Below are positions 31,901-43,900 of a stretch of 64,000 bases of DNA, piece after piece. Position numbers and translations under genes: made by a program. Each line of letters opens with the position of its first letter. The first letter of the stretch is position 1. Source of the DNA: Lepus europaeus (lineage: Eukaryota > Chordata > Mammalia > Lagomorpha > Leporidae); assembly GCF_033115175.1 (NCBI RefSeq), contig NC_084829.1, positions 16,194,496-16,258,495 of the forward strand, written 5' to 3'. The notes below the pieces were generated by a model, which was not told where the DNA came from, ran no database searches, and saw nothing but the letters and a program-made list of their open reading frames with translations.

Positions 31901-34900
31901 GAATCCTCTTCATTACGATATCCTGTAATTTTAGCATATACATGTGCATTACCACAGCTATAAAACAATAAGCACTTGAGCAGGACTGGTTGGTCTAAGC
32001 AGTCCTGTGGTTTAACCTCAGTAGTACCTGTGAGAAAGCGGCAACAGAGGGGCAGGCACAGCAGTTAAGACACCACTTGGAATGTCTGAGGTCTGGCTGC
32101 ACTCCCAATTCCAGTTTCTGCTCAGTTAATCTACCTGGGAGGCAGTAGTGATGGCTCAAGAGTTGGTTCCCTGCCACCTGTGTAGGAAACCTAGACTGAG
32201 TGTCTGGCTTTGGCCTGGCCTGATCCAGTCTTCGTTGTGGTGGGCATTTGGGCAATGAACCAGTGAATGGGAGACCTCTGCCTCTTTCTCCCTGTCTCTC
32301 TGCCTTTCAAATAAATAAAATAAAGCAATTAATTTTTAGAAGGTAACAAAAGTACATCAGATAGCCGAGCAAAACAAGAAATGTGAAAATGCTGGTTGCT
32401 TATATTTGTTCATTCAGCACATGTTAATCATCTATTCTAGGCACCGGGATTAAATGGTGAATAAACTTTCTAGTTTATTTATTCTAGTGTGGAGAACAGA
32501 CAGTGAGTGAATAGTTATCACGGATATTGATGAATGCCATCAAAAACAGGTGATAGAATAGAGTAGGGGTCAGCATATTATGGCCCGCCATCTGTTTTTG
32601 TATGTTGTAGGAGTTAAATATGGTTTTTACACTGTAAAATGGTTGAAAAAGCAGAATGTATTACGTGATAGGTAAAATTATATAAAACTGAAATTGTTTT
32701 CATACATTATTGGAACTTAACTATGCTTACTCATTTACGTATTATGAATCATTGTGACAAAGACTATGAAGTTAACAAAACCTAAAATATTTATTATCTA
32801 GCCTTTTTTTTTTTTTTTTTTTTTTTTTTCGTTTTCACCCACATGGAAATTAACCTTTTAAGAACAAGGTTACTAACTCCTGCTTTAGAACACAGATTGG
32901 TTATTCCTTATCCACAATGCTTGGGACTAGAGGCTTTTTGTATTTTGGATATTTTTGGGTTTTAAAATACTTCCAAATATATTATGGATTATGTTGAAGA
33001 TAGGGACCAAGTGTAAACATGAAATTCATTTATGTTTCACATTGATCTCATACTCACAGCCGTAGCCTGAAGATAGTTATACGTAGTATTTTTAGTGCAT
33101 CTGCCTTGGACTGTTACTTGTCGTATGAGGACAGATGTGGAATTTTTTTTACTTGTGGCCCTCAAAAAGTTACAGATTTTTAGAGCATTTTGTATTTTTA
33201 AACTAGGAATGCTCAACAGGTAATAAAAAAAAAAGACAAGAAAGACAGCTTAAGCTCTAGTGAGCTCTGAGATTTAATTGCCACGGAGAGAAGAACGAAC
33301 TTGCCGAGAAGACGACTGATGAGAGAAGCAGAGTGTGAGCAGGAAGGAAGAACAGTTAAGGAAATAGAGAGTGAGCAGGAGTCTAATGCAACCGAAGTCA
33401 CATAATATCAGAGCTCCTAATCCATTTGTTTGAAAAATATGACTGTTGTCGGCAGCCTTATGAAACGGCCACAGTGGAGGCATTTGGGCAGGAGCCGTGT
33501 TAGGGGAGCTGAGTGCTGACCGGGCAGGGTGCATGGAGGCTGCTAGTGGAACAGGCACTATTTCGAGAAGTTTGACTGTGAGAGGATGTGGGAAGATACT
33601 TAAAAGATAAGGTGGGATTATGGGACTTCATCTAGAGGGGATGTTTACAGAAACTAGTTAAATGTATTTTTTTTTTTTTCGAAGATTTAGTTATTTGAAA
33701 GACAGAGTTACAGAAGGAGAAAGGGAGACAGAGATCCATCTGCTGGTTTACTCCCCAAATGGCTTCAGTGGTGGGGCCTTGGCCATAACCCATGAACTCC
33801 ATGTGGGTTTCCCACATAGGTGGCAGGGCTGGACCAGGGTGAAGCTAGGAGCCCATGTAAGTGGCAGGGACCCAAACTACCTGAGCCATCAGCTGCTGCC
33901 TCCCAGAGTACACACTAGCAGGAAACCGGAATTAGAAGCAGAAGTAGGAGTCAAGTCTAGGCACTCAGATACAGAATGCAGGCTTCCTAAGCAGCATCTT
34001 CTTTTTTTTTTTTTCCCCTAAGATTTACTTATTTGAAGGGCAGAATTACGGAGAGGAAGAGAGAGATTATTTGAAAGGCCGAGTTAGACAGAGGGAAAGA
34101 TGGAGGTCTTCTGTCTGCTGGCTCACTCAAGTGGCTACAATAGCCAGGGTGGGGCCGGGCCAAAGCTAGGAGCTTATTCCAGGTCTCCCATGTGGATGCA
34201 GGGGCCCAAGCATGGGGGCTGTCTTCCACTGCTTTCTTTCCCTGGCGCATTAGCGGGGAGCTAGATCAGATGTGGAGTAGCTGGGACTCCACCTAACGTC
34301 CATAGTAGGCAATGGCTTGATCCATTCTGCCACTGTGCTGCCCCCCACCTCCCCCACAAGCAGCATGTTAGCCACTGCATCAAATGCCGCCTCCTGGCTC
34401 CTCTCACTTAGCATAATTTTTTCAAGGTTTATCCATATTGCAGCATGTATCAGTACTTCATTTCTTTCTGTGGCCAAATTATATCCTATATTAACTATAA
34501 AATATAACCATAAATATAAGAACAATAATGGATCATAACTCACTGAATAAGAGTCTGGGTCCATACTAATAAGAAAAGGAAATCCCACCTTTCAGTAGAA
34601 TGTCAGCTAAGTAGTGTAAAAGGAATTTTGAACTTAGAATATCATTTGGCAGCCATCATAGTAAAAATTCAGACAAGAATTAAAGTTTTTAAGATGTATT
34701 TATGGGGACCAACACTGCGGCCTGGAGGGTAAAACCGCCAGCATCCCATATGGGCGCCGGTTCCAGTCCCGGCTGCTCCACTTCCGATTCAGAGATGGCC
34801 CAAGTCCTTGGGCCCATGCCCCCATATATGGGTGACCCAGAAGAAGCTCCTGGCTCCTGACTTTGGATCGGCACAGCTCTGGCCATTGCAGCCAACTGGG

Positions 34901-37900
34901 GAGTGAACCAGTGGATAGAAGACCTCTCTCTGCCTCTCCTCTTAGTAACTCTGTCTTTCAACTAAGTAAATAATCTGAAAAAGAGAGATGTATTTATTTT
35001 TATTTTTTTAAAGATTTATTTTATTTGGCCAGTGCCGTGGCTCAACAGGCTAATCCTCCGCCTTGCGGCGCCGGCACACTGGATTCTAGTCCCGGTCAGG
35101 GCACCGGATTCTGTCCCGGTTGCCCCTCTTCCAGGCCAGCTCTCTGCTGTGGCCCGGGAATGCAGTGGAGGATGGCTCAAGTGCTTGGGCCCTGCACCCC
35201 ACGGGAGACCAGGAGAAGCACCTGGCTCCTGCCATTGGGTCAGCGCAGTGCGACGGCCGCGGCGGCCATTGGAGGGTGAACCAACGGCAAAAGGAAGACC
35301 TTTCTCTCTGTCTCTCTCTCTCTCTGTCCACTCTGCCTGTCAAAAAAAAAAAAAAAAAGATTTATTTATTTGAAAGAGTTACAGAGAGAGGTAGAGACGA
35401 GAGAGAGAGAGGTCTTCCATCCGCTGGTTCACTCCCCAGTTGGCTACAATGGCCAGAGCTGGGCCGATCCAAAGCCAGGAACCAGGAGCTTCTTCCAAGT
35501 CTCCCAAGTGGGTACTGGGGCCCAAGGACTTGGGCCATCTTTGACTGCTGTTCCAGGCCATAGCAGAGAGCTGGATTGGAAGAGGAGCAGCCAGGACTAG
35601 AACCGGTGCCCATATGGGATGCTGGCATTTCAGACCAGGGCTTTAACACACTGGGCCACAGTGCTGACCCCTGTATTTATTTATTTTGAAAGAGAAGAAG
35701 ACAGAGAGAGGCATCTTCATCTGCTGGTTCACTTCCCAAAGGCCACAACTGCCAGTGCTGGACCAGGCCAGAGCCAGGAGCTTCACCTGGGTCTTCCCTG
35801 GGGACTACAGGGACCCCAATACTTGGGCCATCTTCTGCTGCTATTTCCAGGCCATTAGCAGGGAGCTGGATCAGAAGTGAAGCAACCAGGACACAAACTG
35901 GTGCTCATATGGGAAGCCAGTGTCACAGGGTCAGCTTTACCTGCTATGCACAGTGCTGTTCCCCAAGATAAGAACTGTTAATGAGTAATAAAAGATGGAA
36001 AGTTTGATTGGGATTGGAAGTGTACCTATAGACTACTTAATAATTACAAAAGGGAAAATAGTAACTGTACAGTGATCAAAATTGGTATCACAAATAAGGG
36101 GCATGCAGGTATCATGTATCTTTAGAAGGATACAATATATACTAATCAAAGATGGTACAACCTTGGGGCCATCATAACAGCTTCCTGCTGATGGACCTGG
36201 GAAAGCAGTGAAAGATGATCCAAGTACTTGTGTCCTGGCCACCCACATAGGAGACTCAGATGGAATTCCAGGCTCCTGGCTTCAATTATGGCCATTGTGT
36301 ACCAATGGATGGAGTATCTTTCTCTGTGTCTCCTTCTCTCTGCAACTCTGTCTTTCAATCTTATATCTTATATCTTATCTTATATCTTATCTTATATCTT
36401 ATCTTATATCTTTCATCTTATATGAAGATGGTACAACCTGAAAATTTTTTTTTTTAATTTTTTTTTTTTTTTTTTTTTTGACAGGCAGAGTGGATAGTGA
36501 GAGAGAGAGACAGAGGGAAAGGTCTTCCTTTTTGCCGTTGGTTCACCCTCCAATGGCCACTGCGGCCGGCGCATCTCGCTGATCCGAAGCCAGGAGCCAG
36601 GTGCTTCTCCTGGTCTCCCATGCGGGTGCAGGGCCCAAGCACTTGGGCCATCCTCCACTGCCTTCCCGGGCCAAAGCAGAGAGCTGGCCTGGAAGAGGGG
36701 CAACCGGGATAGAATCCGGCGCCCCAACCGGGACTAGAACCCTGTGTGCCGGCGCTGCAATGCGGAGGATTAGCCTGTTAAGCCATGGCGCCGGCCTACA
36801 ACCTGAATTTAATCATGAGGGAAATACCCAACAAACTTACATGTTAAAAAGTGACATAAAAGACAGATCTGTACTGAGGAACTGTTCCAGTTAAAGAGAT
36901 ATGATAACTAAATGCAGTGAATGGTCCTGCGTTACCCAGCAGTGCAGTGGGGTAGCTGTAAAGAATTTCAAGACAATTGATTAAATTAGAGTGTGGTCCT
37001 TGGGTTGGGTAAATGTGTCAGTGTTTGGTTTCCTGAATTTGATAAGTAATGTCATTATGTAAGAAAATGTAGTTTTTAGGAACTACATATGAAAGTATAA
37101 AGAGATAATGTAAATGATGACCTATCAAGTGGTTCTGAAGATAAATCTGTCATGTGTATTATATATCAGAGGGGAGAGAGAAAAAATAAGTTAGGTGAAT
37201 AATTAAAGATTGCTAAGTTTGGGGAAAGCAGTTTTTTGTAGTAGCCGTTTTGTGTATTTGAGGTTATTTCACAGTAAAAGGAAAATAAACTGGACAGTAG
37301 GCTGTTGAGGACTGAGAGCAGGATGCATGAGTTAGTAAATGCTAAATCATGAGACCCTTGCCCGGTGCCTGGCAGGGAGAGAGGGACAGCATAGGAAATG
37401 CTAAGGTAGTAAATGCATCCCAGTTTCCTTTGCCTGGTTTTTAGCTCCTTGAGATGGTTAGGTCCCAGAGATCCTGTCTCTGGCTTCTCCCAGGAGGACC
37501 ATCCATAGTTGAGCTTTCAGTGAAGATCTGTGAAAGAAAACAAGTTTTGATTGGCTTTTTCCTTTCTTTTTATGATCGGCTTTTCATGGTTATTCTTTTC
37601 TTTCTCTTGTAGGATATCGGGGACACATTGAGCAGGTATAGTTTTCTCTCCCCTTAGTGTTAAATCAAGCACAAGAAGACTGTATCCATCACATTTATTA
37701 ATTCCAAAAGGAATCCAGTGCCTAAGATGGACATGTTACAAAATCCACACTTGTCCTGCCTGTCCCTGAAGGGTCACTAGTGTGCAAGGAACTACTAGGT
37801 GAACCACAGCTCTTCTCAGTAAAACTTAGGAATTTCTGACAGACTGCTAGGTGGGAGGGCACTAGTGTTTTGGGGGGATGGGTACATTTCCATGGAGAGA

Positions 37901-40900
37901 GTGGGGACCTAACAGGGACTTGGGCAGAGTTCATGGGTGGCTTACAGCTGTTCCTTCCTGTGCATTTCAGGGTTCCTTCCCTTTCATTCTATCATTTTTT
38001 TTCTATACTGGAGGAAATAAAGAATAAGGAGAGTGTAACTGTCCTGGATTTGTATCATTACTTACCAGCCAACTGGGTTCTGGCTCTTATTTTCATTGTT
38101 TCTTTACCATCAAGTGACAAGTGAGAAAGAGCTCCCTGGGAGTTGAGATGTTATCACTGGGGGCAAGAAGCCAGGACAGAGTTGTGTGTGCAGTATGGCA
38201 GGTGTAGGCAAATGGAATAGGTCTTGGGGCGATTAAACGTTTAGTGCAGGAGTGCCTACAGGAGCCGAGATTGACTTGGAGGGAGACGGACTTCTAAGGT
38301 GATTAAAATCCTAAGTGGTGAAAATCCTCCAGGGGAAAATGCAGTTGAATTACATGGAAACATTTCAGGAGGTTGGGGGAGGGCCTCCCAGATAGCGTAG
38401 GTTAGCTTGGAGGTCTATGTAGATAGAATCGTGTTGATGGAAGTTAAGTTCCTGAGGGCCCTTAGGATGGACATTTGTTAAAGTTTGTACTGCTAGCCAG
38501 ATGACCCCAGCAAGTACTACCTTTACCTGCTACTTTTTTTTTTTTTTTTTTTGACAGGCAGAGTGGACAGTGAGAGAGAGAGACAGAGAGAAAGGTCTTC
38601 CTTTTGCCGTTGGTTCACCCTCCAGTGGCTGCCGCGGTAGCGCGCTGCGGCCGGCGCACCGCGCTGTTCCGATGGCAGGAGCCAGGTGCTTCTCCTGGTC
38701 TCCCACCTGCTACTTTTTGATGCAAATCTAATTCTGTCCTAACATAAGATGGTAGATCCTTGAACACCCAGCAGATATTAAGGATTGGATTTGGCTATAT
38801 GAGATAAGAACTCCAAAATTTCATTGGCCTAAGGCCTAAACATAATACAAATTTTTGTCACCATATTGGAATGTGCAGGTAGATAGCCTGGGGCTGGGAT
38901 GGTGGCTCCAGGAATCCACAGAGACTCAAGTGTTCTCCCATCCCTAAGGTATCGCCCTCAGATAGCCCAAGATAACTGTAGGAATACCAACCAGGAGGAA
39001 GGCGATAAGTCATACCACATTCCTTTTTTATCAGACTTCTAAGATTACCTACCATGAGATACTTCAATACGTTTTAACCTCTGATTGGCCAGAATTTAGC
39101 TACAGATCACATCTAACTACGAAAAAGACTGGGCATCCCTAAAGCCATAAACTTTAGAAAGCAGGAGGAATTTTCAGTAGGCAACTAAGAGTCTGCCAGA
39201 GACTTCCTTCCAGGGATTAGGAAATTGGTTTGTTGACCCCTGGAGAGTGCATTATCCTTCTGAAGATGTCGTTCTCTCCGTATTTGGGAGCCTGGGGATT
39301 CTGGATAATTATCTGAATTACATAAATGTCAAGGACTTGTCATAGAATCTACTGCTTTGTGGCGAGGTCAGCCCATAATTTAATTCAGTAAACCTTTTCT
39401 GAGGAGTTGCTATGTTTATGTCCATGAGCTAGGTTCCTGGGGAAACCAAAAGTGAGTAAGATAAAGGGTCATTGTCCAGGAGGAGAAGATGGGAAAAGCT
39501 GCACTGACTCCTTTTAAACTCCATCTGTGTCGGTCAATTTAACCCAGGGCCTCTCCTAGCCCCTGAAAGATCGTGATGTTAGGGAAGGGATTCACATGTG
39601 TTTTTTGTTTTGTTTTGTTTTGTTGTGTTTTGTTTTAATTTAGGGCTGAAAGAATCAGAATCCCTGAACCTTGGATTACACCTCCAGATCTGCAAGAGAA
39701 AATCCACATTTTTGCCCAAAAGTGTCTATTCTTGACGGAAAGTCTGAAGCAGTTCACAGGTACCATTAGGGGAGGGATTATGAGGGGAAATGGATTTATA
39801 TTCTGAGTATTTGTGTGTCTTAAAGCGAATGTTTTCCAGATAGTGGCATGCAAACTGAGTGTCTTCTCCTTTTCTCTCCTTAGAAAAAATGCAGTCAGAT
39901 ATGGAGAAAATCCAAGGTAAATTCATCTGTTTGCTGGGGTTTTGATGTTGACATGTCATGGAAAGAACTGCATCTATTTGAAAATTATGGGAGAAAACAG
40001 GACCAGGGTGATACTGGCCAGCCTATCTTGATATTTTACATTTCCCTTTTGTTAATTATTTCAATTAATAGCTTCTTGTTCTAATTTGAAGTCTGGTAAT
40101 TATATTCAGTCTTCAGTCTACTGTGATGGAGGAGGAAATAGTCAATCCAAAGATTAATCCAGAATTACTTTGATTATTATTAAATTTTCTTATTAAGTAA
40201 AAGAATGACCAGAAACTATCCTGATGATATTTTACTTGAGACAGTAGCTGAGAGGTGATTGAACCAGTATTTATCATTGTGATTTACTGAGTTCCTACTG
40301 TGTGTGGACACAGGTACAACCAGCACAGGAGTCGTCGAGCAGCCCTGACTGAGACAGCACTACCAGCAGAGTTGTTAGGAGTGAGCGTTGGCAGTCAGGC
40401 AGCCTGGGTTCTGGACCCAGCTCTGCCATTTAATAGGTTTTTTTTTTTTAAGAGATGTATTTATTAGAAAGGAAGAATTAAAGAGAGGAAGAAGCACACA
40501 CAGAAATCTTCCCTCTACTGGTTCACTCCCCAAATGGCCTCAACGGCTGGGGCTGGGCCAGACCTGAGCCAGGAGTTTCATCTGGATTTCATATGGGTGC
40601 AGGGGCCCAAGCACTTGGTCCATCTTCCACTGCTTTCCTAGGCCATTAGCAGGGAACTGGATCAGAAGTGGAGCAACTGGGACTTGAACCAGGGACTGTA
40701 TGGGATGACAGTGTTGCAGGCGGCAGCTTAGCCTGATAAGCCACAAAGCCAGCCCATTAATAAAGATTTTACAGTGTAATCCTCTTATCTGTCAAATGAG
40801 GGAAATAATAGTTAAAGATTGTGGGTTGGGGCTGGTGCTGTGGCATAGCAAGTAAAGCTGCCGCCTGCAGTACCGGCCTCCCATATGGGCGCCGGTTCGA

Positions 40901-43900
40901 GTCCCGGCTGTTCCACTTCCAATCCTACTCTCTGCTGTGGCCTGGGAAAATGAGTGGATGATGGCCCAAAAGTCCTTGGGCCCATGAACCCACGTGAGAG
41001 ACCCGGAAGAAGTTCCAGGCTCCTGAAGTTCCAGGCTCCTGGCTTTGGATTGGCCCAGCTCCAGCCATTGCTGGTCATTTGGGGAGTGAACCAGCGAGTG
41101 GAAGACTCTCTCTCTCTCTCTCTCTCTCTCCCCCTCCCCCTCCCTCTCTCTCTCTCTCCCTCCTTCCCTCCCTCCCTTCCTCCCTCCCTCCCTCTCTCTG
41201 CCTCTCTCTGCCTCTGCCTCTCTGTAACTCTGCCTTTCAAATAAATAAATAAATAAATCTTAAAAAAAAATTTTATGGGTATGTTTTTTTAAGATTTATT
41301 TATTTGAAAAAGCTAGAGAGAGAGATCTTTCATCTGTTGGTTTACTCCGTAGTTGGCTACAACAGCCAAAGCTGGGCCAGACTGAAGCCAGGAGCCAGGA
41401 GGTTCTTCTGGGTCTCCCACATGGGTGCAGAGGCCCAAGTGCTTGGGCTATCATCCACTGCTTTTCCCAGGCCATAAGCAGGGAGCTGGGTAGGAAGTGG
41501 AGCAGCTGGGAATTGAACTGACACCCACGTGGGATGCTGACATCACAGGTGCCAGCTTTACCCGCTACACCATAATGCCAGTCCCAGTTACAATGTTTAC
41601 AATGTTGTAAAGTAAGATAAAGCACCATTTCTTAAGCCTTTTTTTATGTTTTTTTTTTTTAAGATTTATTTATTTATTTATTTGAGAGTCAGAATTATGC
41701 AGAGAGAGGTCCTCCATCCAATGGTTCACTGCCCAGATGGCCACAATGGCTGGAGCTGTGCCAGTCCGAAGCCAGGAGCTTCTTCCAGGTCTCCCACGCG
41801 GGTGCAGGGACCCAAGGAATTGGGCCATCTTCTACTGCTTTCCCAGGCCACAGCAGAGAGCTGGATTGGAAGAGGAGCATCTGGGTCTCAAACTGGCATC
41901 TATATGGGATGCCAGTGCTTCAGGCCAGGGTGTTAACTTGCTCTGCTCCAGTGCAGGCCCCTAAGCCTTTTTTTTTTTTTTTTTTAAAGATTTATTTATT
42001 TATTTGAAAGGCAGAGTGAGCCTGACACATCCTAAGCCCTGTATTTCTAGACATTTGGAGAATATTTTTCCACATTTAAATTTTTCTGCTCATGAGTTAT
42101 ACTTAGGAGTTGGCTGGCTAGTTACTAATATACTTATAGGTAGGAAAACCCTTTTCTTATTATAAATGATGGAAGCCTTTTTTTTTTTTTTAATTTTTTT
42201 TTTGACAGGCAGAGTGGACAGTGAGAGAGAGAGACAGAGAAAGGTCTTGCTTTGCCGTTGGTTCACCCTCCAATGGCCGCCGCGGCTGGTGTGCTGCGGC
42301 CGGCGCACCACGCTGATCCGATGGCAGGAGCCAGGTGCATCTCCTGGTCTCCCATGGGGTGCAGGGCCCAAGCACTTGGGCCATCCTCCACTGCACTCCC
42401 GGGCCAAAGCAGAGAGCTGGCCTGGAAGAGGGGCAACCGGGACAGAATCCGGCGCCCCGACTGGGACTAGAACCCGGTGTGCTGGCGCTGCAAGGCAGAG
42501 GATTAGCTTATTGAGCCGCGGCGCCGGCTGGAACCCCATATTTTTAATAATTTCCTATGTTACGTATATTAACTCCTTGTTTGCATTTCATCTTGTCAAA
42601 TCTTTTCATTTGACATCTAGCAACATAGATGTAGGAGACATGCCTGTGTCCTCCACAAGCAAGACAAATGGGGAGACACCAGTCACTATGTTAGATAATA
42701 CCGGAAGTGGTAGGATCAGGCATGACTTTCCATGATCTGGCTCTCCTTCACTCCTGCTCCTCTTTTGCCACTTAAATGCTCAACAGGAGTATATGTGAAA
42801 TGGTTTTTCAGCCATAAACTGCCATGTTAGTCTTGTTTGCCTCAGAGTGGCAGTGAGTGGCAGTGAGTGGCGTTTGCTCCACACAGCCGCTACAACAGAA
42901 GTGACTTAGGGGAATCAACAGTTGTACATGAAATGGAATTAAAACAGTTCCTTCTATTGAGCCAGCCGATCTTGGCATGATTTGACTCCAAATTCTGGCT
43001 ATCTCCGGCACGTGGTTATCCTGTCTGAGGTTCCCAAACTCTTTTTATTTAAATCTGTTGGCTGGGTGATGGAGTCATACTTTGTATGAAGAAATCAGTG
43101 CATGGCTGACAGCAGGAGCTCTGGGGTTTCTGGGTGGAGATGGCTGCTTTATGATGAGTAACCAAAGCTCCTGGTGTCACCCATTTCCTGGAAATATTAA
43201 TATGACTTCCACAACTGCTTTTCTCTTTTGTTCTTTCAGAATTGAGAGAGGCTCAGTTATACTCAGGTAGGTAATGGGGGACGAACTATGTTGGAATAAA
43301 ATAAAATGTGAGCCTACCTGCTAATTTTTGTGAATGATTTTTGAAGTTTCCTGAATTTGGATTCCTTCATGTTACATGTATAAAAATGATCCACAACAAA
43401 CACAAAAATCCACTGATGTTTCACAAACCATTACTCCCTGAAACACCTCAGAACTGAAGCCATGGGAAGAAGCCATCTGAGATGTTATAAAGGGTTAGAA
43501 TAGAAGCTGCAGTTTCTCAACACTGAAACATCGCTGTTAAACTGCTGTGCCTGCCCAACCTCAAGGGCAGCAAGTGGGGTGATTGAGTTCAGCTCCTAGT
43601 GAGTGCTGGAGGGAGCCTGGGAGTTTTAGGCCATCCCATCACTGCACCTCAGGGAAAAGCTTGAAACTCTCCCTCTCCTACACAACTGCCTTTACCCTGT
43701 GATTCAGAGAGACTCTCAGATCCCAGTCCTCCAAATCCCACTTTCCATGGTCACACAGGTATCTGCTGTTTTGTGGAATCCTCTTCATGGAGAGAAAGAT
43801 TACGAGTACATGCAGTTGGTCCTCATTCACTGGTGCCAACTGGCTCTGACCTGTATTTTTTTCTTCCAAAGAAATCTTATTTAATGAGTACAAATTTCAT

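Larger units (their letters stand above)
35970..37295 (+). mobile_element. Old L1 LINE 3' UTR, interrupted by two SINEs
   Basis: The pieces 35970-36160 and 36797-37295 look like one old L1 3' region (AACTAAATGCAGTGAATGGT, TGTGGTCCTTGGGTTGG, TGTCATTATGTAAGAAAATG and a TATTTCACAGTAAAAGG end). A CSINE (36163-36358) and a CSINE2 (36443-36796) lie inside. Confidence 0.6.

Noticed and set aside
35025-35563. Recurrent 60-150-codon frames with similar peptides in many places
   Set aside because: They are translations of C-repeat SINEs in different frames and strands, not a gene family.
36355-36425. Regularly spaced short units as a CRISPR-like array
   Set aside because: The units are contiguous 5- and 7-mers without spacers, at a SINE tail, in a mammalian genome.
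40880-40910. B-box-like GGTTCGAGTCCCGG as a further tRNA gene
   Set aside because: It belongs to the tRNA-derived head of a CSINE. No acceptor stem or anticodon arm of a gene is present. The same applies to the other SINE heads.
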